DNA of 14,922 bases from Urinicoccus timonensis. Its GTDB lineage: Bacteria > Bacillota > Clostridia > Tissierellales > Peptoniphilaceae. Positions 7,853 to 14,782 of this stretch are shown here, one piece after another. The DNA is taken from NCBI RefSeq assembly GCF_900232945.1, contig NZ_OCTU01000008.1:1-14922 (forward strand). The letters run 5' to 3'. Both the position numbers and the translations under genes were made by a program. Every line of letters begins with the position of its first letter. Positions within the stretch are counted from its first letter, which is position 1. The notes beneath the pieces were generated by a model. The model did not search any database and was not told where the DNA came from. It saw nothing but the letters and a program-made list of their open reading frames with translations.

Positions 7853-10472
7853 ACCAACTCTTCCCACTTGAAACATCTACAGATAATGGAATGTCCAGCT
7901 TGGCTGCCCCTTCCATTAGGTCCACTAATTCTTTCTTCACCTTGTCCTGGTCTTCTTCTCTAACTTCCAATAAAAGCTCATCATGGATTTGTAGGATTAA
8001 CTTGGCCTGGCTCTTAGAGTCTTTCAAGGCCCGGTAGACCTTAATCATGGCAATCTTAATAATATCTGCGGCTGACCCTTGGATGGGGGTGTTTAAGGCA
8101 ATTCTTTCCCCAAAAGACCGAATATTGAAATTCTTGGCCTTTAATTCCGGTACATAGCGTCTTCGGTGGAAAATTGTTTCTACATATCCTTGCTTCTTGC
8201 CCAGGGCCACAATATCCTTCATAAATTTTTGGACCCCACTAAAGTTATCCAGATAGCGGTCAATATAGTCCTTGGCTTCCTTTCTAGGAATGTTTAAGTC
8301 CCTGGATAGACCGTAGTCGCTAATTCCATAGACAATACCAAAGTTTACTGCCTTGGCCCGTCTTCTTTCCAAATCCGTAATTTCTTCTTGGTCCTTGTGG
8401 AAGACCTGAGCCGCTGTCCTCCGGTGGATATCTTGCCCCTGCCGGAAGGCATCCAGCATATGGTCGTCCTTGGAAATATGGGCCAGGATTCTCAACTCAA
8501 TTTGAGAGTAATCGGCATCCACAAAACAAGACCCTTCTGGAGCCACAAATGCCTTGCGAATTAATCGCCCTTCCTTGGTCCGAACGGGAATATTTTGTAG
8601 GTTCGGGTCATTACTAGATATCCGGCCCGTAGCCGTATTGGTTTGCTTGAAAGTGGAATGGATTCGACCATCTTCTCCAATTAAATCCGCCAGACTTTCC
8701 AAGTAGGTGGATTTCAACTTAGTTAGGGACCGGTAACGCAGGATATCGTCAATGATGGGTCCTTGGTCTTTTAGCTTTTCCAAGACCTCTACTGATGTGG
8801 AATAACCTGTTTTAGTCTTCTTAATTACAGGCATACCCATTTTTTCAAACAATACTTGGCCCAATTGCTTAGGGGAATTCAAATTGAAGTCCACCCCGGC
8901 TTCCTTCTTAATGGAAGCTTCTAAGGAATCAATTTCTGTAGAAATTTCTTCATTAATTTCCTTTAAAACTTGACCATCTACCTGGACTCCTGTTAACTCC
9001 ATAGAGGCTAAAACTTCACATAAAGGCAACTCGATTTCTTCAAACAGCCCCAACATATTGCTTTCTTCAAGCTTTTGCCTTTGAGCTTCCATAAGACGCA
9101 AGACTCCCTGACAGGTTAGGGAAACATATTGGTAGAGGTCTTCTTGGTCCAGGTCTTGGAAGCTTTTTTTCTTTTTGCCCTTTCCTTGTAGGTCTTCCAA
9201 AGAATCCATTTGCTCATTAAAATAGTCCTGGTAGAGTCTTTGCATGGAATAATCACTTTGCCCTGGATTTATTAGGTACTGGGCAATTTCTGGGTCAAAG
9301 ACAAGATTCTCTGCCTCTACTTCTTGATCTAAAAGATAGGTCCAGGCCTCTTTTAAGCCATAGGTATATTTTTTATTTTCTCCTGAAAAGAGGACCCCAA
9401 GCTGGTCTTGATCTAAGTCTTCTTTAAGGATGTAGGTCTTGTCATCAGCCAGTTTAAAGGCAAAAAGATAGGGCTTATAGCCATGGTAAACTGGCCCTTC
9501 TTGCAGGATATAAAAGGCAAAGTCCTTGCCCTTGCACTTATCCAAAACTTCTTCTCCACTTAGGACTAGGTAGCCCGTATCCTTGGCCTGGTCTTCTGCT
9601 TCGAAGTCTTGGTAGTCTTGGGGAAGCCTCTTTAAAAGGCTGGAAAATTCATATTTTTTATAGAGGTCTCTTAGGGCATGGTAGTCGTAGTCCTTGACAG
9701 CAAGGTCTTCTAAACCCAGGTCCAAGGGAACTTGCCGGTAGATTGTTCCTAATTTCTTGGACATATAGGCCTGGGCCTTGTGGTCCCTGATTTTTTCTCC
9801 GGTCTTGCCCTTAAGCTCGTCCTCATGTGCATAAAGACCATCCATGGTCCCATATTGGTGGAGCAATTTCAGGCCAGTTTTTTCCCCAATACCTGGAATC
9901 CCCGGAATATTGTCGGAACTGTCCCCCATAAGCCCCTTTAGATCAATCATTTGGTCCGGGGTCAATTGGTATTCTTCCTCCAGACGGGCCAAGTCATATT
10001 TTTCTGTTTCGCTAATCCCCCGTTTGGTCAAATGGACAAAAGAATTTTCATCTACCAGTTGGAGGTAGTCCCGGTCTCCTGTTAAATAGACTACTTGATA
10101 ATTTTGGTCACTGGCCATCTTCCCCAGGGTTCCGGCAATATCATCTGCCTCATAAATAGGACTATCCAGAGTCACAATGTGCATGTGGTCCAGAATTTCT
10201 CGCATCATGGGCCATTGTTGGTCCAATTCACTGGGAGTCTTTTGCCGGGTTCCCTTGTAGTCCTCATATTCCTTGTGCCGAAAGGTCTTCCCCTTTTGGT
10301 CAAAGCAAACAGCCAGGTAGTCAGGCTGATAGCTATCTTTAAAGTTTTCCATCATGGATATAAAACCATAGACGGCGTTGGTATATAGACCATTTTTAGT
10401 TGTCAAAAGTGGCAAGGCGTAAAAAGCCCTAAAAAATAAACTGCTGCCATCAATTAATAGTAGTTTTTTCAT
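7839..10472 (-). CDS. polA: DNA polymerase I
   Basis: This is a family A DNA polymerase for Okazaki fragment processing and repair synthesis, 877 residues. The N-terminal 5'-nuclease domain shows LLIDGSSLFFRAF, the acidic motifs EADDIAG and TGDRDYLQLV, and helix-hairpin-helix GIPGIGEKTG. The middle exonuclease-like domain lacks the usual catalytic DxE and shows FAFYILQEG at that place, so proofreading is probably lost, as in Bacillus and Thermus relatives. Polymerase motif A is DADYSQIELR from about 652, motif B RRAKAVNFGIVYG about 704-716, and motif C IHDE near 829-832. The start is set at ATG 10472: GGGAAG lies 5 nt upstream, the protein then begins MKKLLLIDGS, and the ATG overlaps the TGA of the macro gene. 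The frame further upstream to 10598 only overlaps that gene. Confidence 0.96.
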   Translation of the reverse strand: MKKLLLIDGSSLFFRAFYALPLLTTKNGLYTNAVYGFISMMENFKDSYQPDYLAVCFDQKGKTFRHKEYEDYKGTRQKTPSELDQQWPMMREILDHMHIVTLDSPIYEADDIAGTLGKMASDQNYQVVYLTGDRDYLQLVDENSFVHLTKRGISETEKYDLARLEEEYQLTPDQMIDLKGLMGDSSDNIPGIPGIGEKTGLKLLHQYGTMDGLYAHEDELKGKTGEKIRDHKAQAYMSKKLGTIYRQVPLDLGLEDLAVKDYDYHALRDLYKKYEFSSLLKRLPQDYQDFEAEDQAKDTGYLVLSGEEVLDKCKGKDFAFYILQEGPVYHGYKPYLFAFKLADDKTYILKEDLDQDQLGVLFSGENKKYTYGLKEAWTYLLDQEVEAENLVFDPEIAQYLINPGQSDYSMQRLYQDYFNEQMDSLEDLQGKGKKKKSFQDLDQEDLYQYVSLTCQGVLRLMEAQRQKLEESNMLGLFEEIELPLCEVLASMELTGVQVDGQVLKEINEEISTEIDSLEASIKKEAGVDFNLNSPKQLGQVLFEKMGMPVIKKTKTGYSTSVEVLEKLKDQGPIIDDILRYRSLTKLKSTYLESLADLIGEDGRIHSTFKQTNTATGRISSNDPNLQNIPVRTKEGRLIRKAFVAPEGSCFVDADYSQIELRILAHISKDDHMLDAFRQGQDIHRRTAAQVFHKDQEEITDLERRRAKAVNFGIVYGISDYGLSRDLNIPRKEAKDYIDRYLDNFSGVQKFMKDIVALGKKQGYVETIFHRRRYVPELKAKNFNIRSFGERIALNTPIQGSAADIIKIAMIKVYRALKDSKSQAKLILQIHDELLLEVREEDQDKVKKELVDLMEGAAKLDIPLSVDVSSGKSWYEAK

Positions 10473-10972
10473 CTTTTCTTCCCATCTTTTTGTATTTTTA
10501 AAGCCATTTCCTCCAGGTCCTCTGTAAATAGAACCAGGTAGATGTCCTGAAAGTCTTTTGACCCTTCTTGTAAACTTTCTATAGCTATCGTCATGCATTC
10601 TTCAAGAGGATAGCCATAAACCCCTCCAGAAATTAAGGGAAAAGCCAGGGTTTTTAGGCCATTTTCCTTAGCCAAGTCCAAGGAGGATTGGTAGGCAGAC
10701 CTTAAAAGATAGGATTCTCGGTGAAGACCATCCTGGTAAATAGGTCCCACTGTATGGATTACCTTTTTTGCCTTTAACTGGTAGCCATCCGTGATCCTGG
10801 CCTGGCCTGTTGGACAGCTCTTTAACTTTTTACACTCTTCCAAGAGGCCTGGTCCTGCTGCCTTGTGGATGGCCCCATCCACTCCGCCCCCTCCCAGGAG
10901 AGATGGATTCGCAGCATTCACTATCCCATCTACAGGGCACTGGGTAATGTCTCCCTTTACAATATGAAACAT
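10469..10972 (-). CDS. Macro-domain protein, probable O-acetyl-ADP-ribose deacetylase
   Basis: This is a stand-alone macro domain of 167 residues, MacroD/YmdB-like, which hydrolyses O-acetyl-ADP-ribose and often removes mono-ADP-ribose from acidic residues. GDIT near residue 7 contacts the adenine. NAANPSLLGGGGVDGAIH (about 20-37) is the catalytic and ribose-binding loop with the expected Asn and Asp. A GGVYGYP loop near residues 115-122 binds the phosphates. The protein spans the whole domain. The ATG has a strong AAAGGAGG site. The TGA stop overlaps the polA ATG in an ATGA arrangement, so the two are translationally coupled. A role linked to polA is suggested only by position. Confidence 0.93.
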   Translation of the reverse strand: MFHIVKGDITQCPVDGIVNAANPSLLGGGGVDGAIHKAAGPGLLEECKKLKSCPTGQARITDGYQLKAKKVIHTVGPIYQDGLHRESYLLRSAYQSSLDLAKENGLKTLAFPLISGGVYGYPLEECMTIAIESLQEGSKDFQDIYLVLFTEDLEEMALKIQKDGKKR

Positions 10973-11010
10973 AGGATCCTCCTTTTATTCTCAATCATCT
11001 TCTTTTAATT

Positions 11011-11019
11011 ATTATAGCA
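11011..11019 (-). promoter_or_regulatory. Extended -10 promoter for the macro-polA-coaE-lipoprotein-tRNA unit
   Basis: On the minus strand TGC precedes TATAAT (-10 at 11011-11016), forming an extended -10 element. No good -35 is present at 16-18 nt (the best candidate resembles TATAAC), which fits an extended -10 promoter. It lies about 40 nt before the macro-domain ATG. Confidence 0.6.
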
Positions 11020-11057
11020 GAAAACAAGGACAAGTTATATCTTCCCTTAAAGAGAAA

Positions 11058-11080
11058 GGGCCCGGAAAATTTCCGAACCC
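11058..11080 (-). terminator. Terminator after the flavodoxin-like gene
   Basis: In minus-strand RNA, GGGUUCGGAA pairs with UUCCGGGCCC around a 3-nt loop (10 bp with two G-U pairs), followed by a UUUCUCUUU tract. The G-U pairs make the stem better in this direction than on the plus strand. Confidence 0.65.
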
Positions 11081-11130
11081 TAGTCGTCTGCTTGTCGCCA
11101 TCTTTCTCGTCTTTTTACTTTTAAAAAAAT

Positions 11131-11694
11131 CTACAATGAACAAACCTTTCTGCTGGATAAAGAATCTTTAAAATAGTCCAGGGCCTCTTGTAATTCTTCT
11201 TCTTTGGCTGGCCTACTGGTCTTTAAGCCTTCTAGGAGCTGGTCTTTAAAGCTCTTATCCCGAAATTGCAGTTCTCTTGTCCGAGACCTCTTCCTTTGCA
11301 AAAGGAAATTGGGGGTCATCTTGGCCTTTTCATAGCTAGCCTGGCTGGTCCTACCAGGACAAACCCAGACTCCCAAGCTAGGTCTTCCCACTAGAAATCC
11401 TTCTAAATAACAGGCAAACTCTTGTCTTTGATTGGTCATGTGGGCTAAGGGGTCGTTGGCAAAAATCCCCACGAGAGGACCCTTTATTTTCTTTAGGGCC
11501 TTTTGACTTTCCTTATTTAAAAAGCCCCGGTCTCTATAGCAACCCAAAAGAATGAAATCGTACTGGTTAAGGTCAGCAACCTCCTGGATTTCTTTTAAGT
11601 CTAGATTATAATCTTCTTTCAAATACTGGTAAAGATAGTTGGCAAAGGCCTTGGTATTATCCCTTCTAGATGAATATACAATTAAGCCCCTCAT
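11131..11694 (-). CDS. Flavodoxin-fold protein (Flavodoxin_3-like)
   Basis: This is probably a cytoplasmic FMN-binding electron carrier or an accessory to a reductase, 187 residues. The N-terminal strand and loop LIVYSSRRDNTKAFANYLY has the flavodoxin layout, and DFILLGCYRDRGFLNKES and GPLVGIFANDPL match the second and third strands. The phosphate loop is unusual: RRDNT replaces the common xTGNT. After residue about 120 there is a basic stretch (LLQRKRSRTREL), then a helical tail ending in VCSL. The ATG has a GGGGAGGTG site. It appears to be a single-gene unit between two hairpins. The fold assignment is from pattern; the partner is unknown. FMN binding may be weak or lost. Confidence 0.7.
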   Translation of the reverse strand: MRGLIVYSSRRDNTKAFANYLYQYLKEDYNLDLKEIQEVADLNQYDFILLGCYRDRGFLNKESQKALKKIKGPLVGIFANDPLAHMTNQRQEFACYLEGFLVGRPSLGVWVCPGRTSQASYEKAKMTPNFLLQRKRSRTRELQFRDKSFKDQLLEGLKTSRPAKEEELQEALDYFKDSLSSRKVCSL

Positions 11695-11740
11695 GACACC
11701 TCCCCTTTCATTATCTTAAAAAATTGATCTTTCAGTGAAG

Positions 11741-11780
11741 AAGGGTCCATAAAAAGTAGCTTAACTTTTTATGGACCCTT
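11741..11780 (-). terminator. Long perfect hairpin after the flavodoxin gene
   Basis: A 17-bp perfect stem AAGGGTCCATAAAAAGT (11741-11757) with ACTTTTTATGGACCCTT (11764-11780) encloses a 6-nt loop. It lies 15 nt after the flavodoxin stop at 11795. The following minus-strand sequence is CTTCACTG, so it lacks a proper T run after the stem. It may still terminate transcription or stabilise the 3' end of the mRNA. Confidence 0.6.
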
Positions 11781-11794
11781 GACTTTTCTAAGTC

Positions 11795-12280
11795 TTAATG
11801 GGACAAGATTTGAAGCCAATCTTCAATTTCTTGTCTTTCTAAGTTCCGATTGAAGCGATGTCCCTTTAAAAGGGTTAGGCCTTGTCCATATTTTTCTTCC
11901 AACCGGTCTTGGGCCTTGTCAATTGTGCTACCACCAGATGTGGCAAAGGGAATGACCTCTTTTCCCTTTAGGTCTTCTTGTTCTATAAAGTGGTCAATAA
12001 TCCTAGGTTCAATCCCCCACCAAATGGGAAAACCTAGAAAAATTTGCTCATAGTCCTTCAAATCTACTGGCAATTTTTTGTAGGATGGCCTTGCCTTTTC
12101 ATCCTGCATTTCCACACTTGACCGAGATTGAGGATTCTTCCAATCCAAGTCTTCTCTTGTATAGGTTTCTTGGGCCTCAAGGGGATGGAAGTCACATTTT
12201 AGAGCCCCAGCTAGTTCCTTGCCAGCCAACTCAGTTGTCCCTCCACATGAAAAATAAACCACTAGACTCTTTTTTCCCAT
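11795..12280 (-). CDS. Flavodoxin family protein (Flavodoxin_4-like)
   Basis: This is an FMN-binding redox protein of the Flavodoxin_4 type, 161 residues. SLVVYFSCGGTTELAGKEL is the phosphate-binding region. YTREDLDWKN, DEKARPSYK and EQIFLGFPIWWGIEPRIIDHF are strong subfamily marks, and VIPFATSGGSTID is the second FMN-contacting loop. The phosphate loop reads SCGGTT in place of STGNT, with a cysteine. The ATG at 12280 is preferred over that at 12301 because GAAGG lies 5 nt upstream of it and nothing suitable precedes the longer start. Such proteins act as small electron carriers or quinone/nitro reductase-like enzymes; the substrate cannot be told here. It lies between the ferritin terminator and a long hairpin. 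Confidence 0.85.
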   Translation of the reverse strand: MGKKSLVVYFSCGGTTELAGKELAGALKCDFHPLEAQETYTREDLDWKNPQSRSSVEMQDEKARPSYKKLPVDLKDYEQIFLGFPIWWGIEPRIIDHFIEQEDLKGKEVIPFATSGGSTIDKAQDRLEEKYGQGLTLLKGHRFNRNLERQEIEDWLQILSH

Positions 12281-12285
12281 CTCTA

Positions 12286-12290
12286 CCTTC
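12286..12290 (-). promoter_or_regulatory. Ribosome binding site that fixes the Flavodoxin_4-like start
   Basis: GAAGG lies 5 nt before ATG 12280. The ATG at 12301 has no purine-rich site at a suitable distance. Confidence 0.6.
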
Positions 12291-12313
12291 TTTCTATTCA
12301 CTAGATATGAAAG

Positions 12314-12339
12314 GAGACAAAGGGAAGTCCCTTTGTCTC
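12314..12339 (-). terminator. Terminator after the ferritin pair
   Basis: An 11-bp perfect stem GAGACAAAGGG/CCCTTTGTCTC with a 4-nt loop starts 10 nt after the stop of the second ferritin gene. On the minus strand it is followed by CTTTCAT, a modest T-rich tail. Confidence 0.72.
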
Positions 12340-12349
12340 TAACCTATTC

Positions 12350-12838
12350 TTATCTTCTTCCCAATCCACTGTCTATTTTTAATAGGGATGCCTTGTCGTC
12401 TCCAACAAATTTAACAAGATCAATTAAATCTCTGAAGCTTTCTTCTTCTTCAACTTGTTCATCGACGAATTTTCTCAAGAAGTTTTCTGTTGCGTATTCT
12501 TTTTCTTCAATGGCCAAGTCAAGAATTTCTGAAATGCTCTTTGTAATCATTTGTTCATGTTCATAGGCAGTTTCAAGAACTTCTAATAGGTCGGCATAGT
12601 CTGTTTTTTGTGCTTCTACCTTTCCTAGTTCAACCTTGCCATCCAAGGACTTCACGTGTTGGATAAAGGCTTCAGCATGTTCTAATTCTTCTTGTGTTTG
12701 TTTGGTCATCCAAGAAGAAGCTCCCTTTAATCCTGCGTCATCTAAATAAATCCGCATGCCATTGTAAACATAGGCTGCTTCATATTCCTTTTTAATTTGA
12801 TCATTTAAAGCTTTTGCTAATTTTTTGCTTAATTCCAT
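12350..12838 (-). CDS. ftnA: Bacterial non-haem ferritin, downstream copy
   Basis: This iron-storage protein of 162 residues oxidises Fe2+ and stores it as a mineral inside a 24-subunit shell. All ferroxidase ligands of the FtnA type are present, shifted by one from E. coli numbering: Glu18, Glu51, His54, Glu95 and Gln128, plus Tyr25 beside the site. Motifs KEYEAAYVYNGM, EELEHAEAF and DEQVEEEESF show the four-helix bundle. No haem-ligand methionine of bacterioferritin type is evident. The ATG has a TAGGAGG site. It follows the other ferritin after 51 nt and shares about 60-65% residues with it by eye, so it is a tandem duplicate. Confidence 0.95.
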   Translation of the reverse strand: MELSKKLAKALNDQIKKEYEAAYVYNGMRIYLDDAGLKGASSWMTKQTQEELEHAEAFIQHVKSLDGKVELGKVEAQKTDYADLLEVLETAYEHEQMITKSISEILDLAIEEKEYATENFLRKFVDEQVEEEESFRDLIDLVKFVGDDKASLLKIDSGLGRR

Positions 12839-12889
12839 AATTACATCCTCCTATTTTTCAGTGTTTTCTTCTAAGGTCCTAGACAGGTT

Positions 12890-13387
12890 TTATTCTTGTC
12901 CTCTTTGGCCTAGACGACTATCTACTTGGAACATAGCTGCCTTGTCGTCTCCAGCTAATTGAATGAGTTCTAAAACATCTCTAAAGTTGTCTTCTTCTTC
13001 AACTTGTTCATCTACATAGGTTCTTAAGAAATTTTCTGCAGCATAGTTTTTTTCTTCAATAGCTAGGGCTAAAATTTCTTCAATGCTCTTGGTAATTCCT
13101 TTTTCATGTTTCAAACCAGCTTCCCAAATAGAAGCTAAGCCATCATATTCTGTGGTTTCTGCTTTGATTTCAGCCAATTCAACTTGTCCATCTACAGACT
13201 TGATAAATTGAATAAAGTCTTCAGCATGTTCGATTTCTTCTTTTGTTTGCAGGGTCATCCAGTGGGTAGCTCCAGGAACGCCGAAGTCATCTAAATAAAT
13301 CCGCATGCCATTATAAACATAGGCTGCTTCATATTCTTTGGCCACTTGTTTGTTTAATGCTTTTTCAAGTTTCTTACTTAATTTCAT
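12890..13387 (-). CDS. ftnA: Bacterial non-haem ferritin, upstream copy
   Basis: This is the second FtnA-type ferritin, 165 residues, for Fe2+ oxidation and storage in the cytoplasm. Ferroxidase residues Glu18, Tyr25, Glu51, His54, Glu95 and Gln128 are all conserved. Helices A and the start of helix B are nearly identical to the neighbour (KEYEAAYVYNGMRIYLDD), while residues about 72-97, leading into the third helix, differ strongly. It has a slightly longer tail ending RGQE. The ATG follows GGGAGG. The first gene of the pair, it starts about 90 nt after the amidohydrolase stop; I see no clear promoter in that gap, so the pair may be partly read from the amidohydrolase promoter or from a weak one of its own. 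Confidence 0.95.
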   Translation of the reverse strand: MKLSKKLEKALNKQVAKEYEAAYVYNGMRIYLDDFGVPGATHWMTLQTKEEIEHAEDFIQFIKSVDGQVELAEIKAETTEYDGLASIWEAGLKHEKGITKSIEEILALAIEEKNYAAENFLRTYVDEQVEEEDNFRDVLELIQLAGDDKAAMFQVDSRLGQRGQE

Positions 13388-13452
13388 TCTATACCTCCCA
13401 ATTATTCTGTAACTTTCCTAGTTTTATCTTTACCCAAAAGGGAGTTCATTTA

Positions 13453-13466
13453 ACCAAAAATTTGGT
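13453..13466 (-). promoter_or_regulatory. Short palindrome between amidohydrolase and ferritin genes
   Basis: ACCAAA-AA-TTTGGT forms a 6-bp palindrome 11 nt after the amidohydrolase stop. On the minus strand it reads ACCAAATTTTTGGT followed by TAAATG. It could be a weak terminator or an operator for the ferritin genes. It does not resemble a Fur box. The role is unassigned. Confidence 0.3.
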
Positions 13467-13476
13467 CCAGATAATT

Positions 13477-14727
13477 TTATAAGATCTTTTTAATCCATTC
13501 CCCTTCTTTAATAATCATATCCATATTTTCCGTATCGATGTTACGGATATTTTCTAGAGGATTTTTACTTAAAACAAGAATATCAGCAGATTTCCCACTT
13601 TCAATGGTCCCTGTAATGTGGTCTACCTTAAGCATCTGGGCCCCAGTCTTAGTTGCAGCTACAATGGTGTCCATAATGGGAATTTTTGCTTTTTCTACAA
13701 AGGATACCATCTCGCCAATGGCAGTAATTCCATAGGGTGTCAAGCTTGAACAGAAGGAGTCTGACCCAATGGTTAGGCCAATCTTTTTCTTGGCGGCTTT
13801 TCTTAGGTTGCCATAAACTCGGTTTAATTCTTTTTCCGCCACTGTATCCCCTTCGTAAAAGTCATGGACTGCCGGATCATAGGGAGGAGCATAGGACTTA
13901 AACCATTCATTTAAAAATTGGATGGTAGGGCAAAAATAAATGCCCTTGTCAGCCATAATATCCAAGCATTCATCATTTAAGGTTTGTCCATGGATGATTA
14001 AGTGGACTCCTGCCTTGGCAGAATCCAAGGCGCCACCATAACCCTCTGCATGGCTCCAAACCGGGATATCCACCATCTTACATTCATCCACTACTGCCTT
14101 GATTTCCTCAAAGGTATAGTGTTGATCCAGTTTTTGGTCCCAGCGCCAAATTCCCCCTCCTGTGGACCAAATTTTAATGGCATCGGGATTATCTCTTAGG
14201 CGTCTTCGAACGGCTTTTCTCAATTCCCAGGGGCCGTCCACCCTTTCTGCCCAGGGGTGGGAATTTTCATTGTAGGCCAGGGGAAGCTCGTGGCTATCGC
14301 CATGGCCAGCTGTCCGGCAAAATCCCCGACCCGTAGCAACAATTCTAGGGCCCTGCATGACTCCAGCTTCCACCATGTTGCGAATATGGATCCCACTATA
14401 GGAAATTTCTCCAACAGTGGTAAGCCCGCTTTCCAAGCACTCATGAGCTTGTTGGACTGCGACAACTGTTTTTTGTACTGGGTGCTCAAAAACCCAGTCC
14501 CGGCTATTTTCTGTCAAGTTTCCTGAAAAATGTAGGTGGGTATCAATCAAGCCTGGCAGGATGGTCTTTCCCTTTAGGTCGATTTCCATATACTTATCCC
14601 GGTCAAAATCCCTGCTGGGGCCAGCATAAGTAATGGTTTTTCCTTCAACAATTACCATGCCGTCCTGGATGGGGTCTTGGCCATTTCCGTCAATTAATAA
14701 TCCGTGGTTTAATACATAAAAATTCAT
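13477..14727 (-). CDS. Amidohydrolase family protein (imidazolonepropionase/prolidase-like)
   Basis: This is a metal-dependent hydrolase of the amidohydrolase superfamily, 416 residues, cytoplasmic (no signal peptide). The N- and C-terminal strands form the small beta-sandwich, with LKGKTILPGLIDTHLHF leading into the barrel. Metal ligands visible are His64 and His66 (HLH), Lys185 (AIKIWSTGG, likely the carboxylated lysine), His226 (WSHAEG), His246 (IIHGQT) and Asp323 (IGSDSF). That set resembles the binuclear Xaa-Pro dipeptidase/arginine carboxypeptidase-like branch, whose members cleave dipeptides or cyclic amides, but the substrate cannot be read from sequence. The ATG has AAAGGAGG 6 nt upstream and a promoter at 14754-14759. 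It is probably a single-gene unit, possibly reading into the ferritins. Confidence 0.88.
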   Translation of the reverse strand: MNFYVLNHGLLIDGNGQDPIQDGMVIVEGKTITYAGPSRDFDRDKYMEIDLKGKTILPGLIDTHLHFSGNLTENSRDWVFEHPVQKTVVAVQQAHECLESGLTTVGEISYSGIHIRNMVEAGVMQGPRIVATGRGFCRTAGHGDSHELPLAYNENSHPWAERVDGPWELRKAVRRRLRDNPDAIKIWSTGGGIWRWDQKLDQHYTFEEIKAVVDECKMVDIPVWSHAEGYGGALDSAKAGVHLIIHGQTLNDECLDIMADKGIYFCPTIQFLNEWFKSYAPPYDPAVHDFYEGDTVAEKELNRVYGNLRKAAKKKIGLTIGSDSFCSSLTPYGITAIGEMVSFVEKAKIPIMDTIVAATKTGAQMLKVDHITGTIESGKSADILVLSKNPLENIRNIDTENMDMIIKEGEWIKKIL

Positions 14728-14753
14728 TCCAGCCTCCTTTGTTTGCTCTTCTT

Positions 14754-14759
14754 ATTATA
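14754..14759 (-). promoter_or_regulatory. -10 element of the amidohydrolase promoter
   Basis: A perfect TATAAT on the minus strand lies about 27 nt before the ATG, in a context (GTTATAATAA) nearly the same as the rnf promoter. The -35 would fall at about 14776-14781 (TTCTTA at best, weak), directly against the edge of the hairpin element that begins at 14783. Confidence 0.6.
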
Positions 14760-14782
14760 ACACAGTCCCCTCCAATAAGAAT

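Noticed and set aside
7853..7876. Upstream start for coaE at 7876
   Set aside because: No ribosome site; the ATG at 7852 places the P-loop at the usual distance from the N-terminus.
10473..10598. Upstream extension of polA by 42 codons
   Set aside because: It overlaps the macro-domain gene out of frame, adds no known Pol I sequence, and a good start with ribosome site exists at 10472.
14220..14489. Minus-strand 89-codon frame inside the amidohydrolase gene
   Set aside because: It is a shifted reading of a strongly conserved gene with no start signal of its own.
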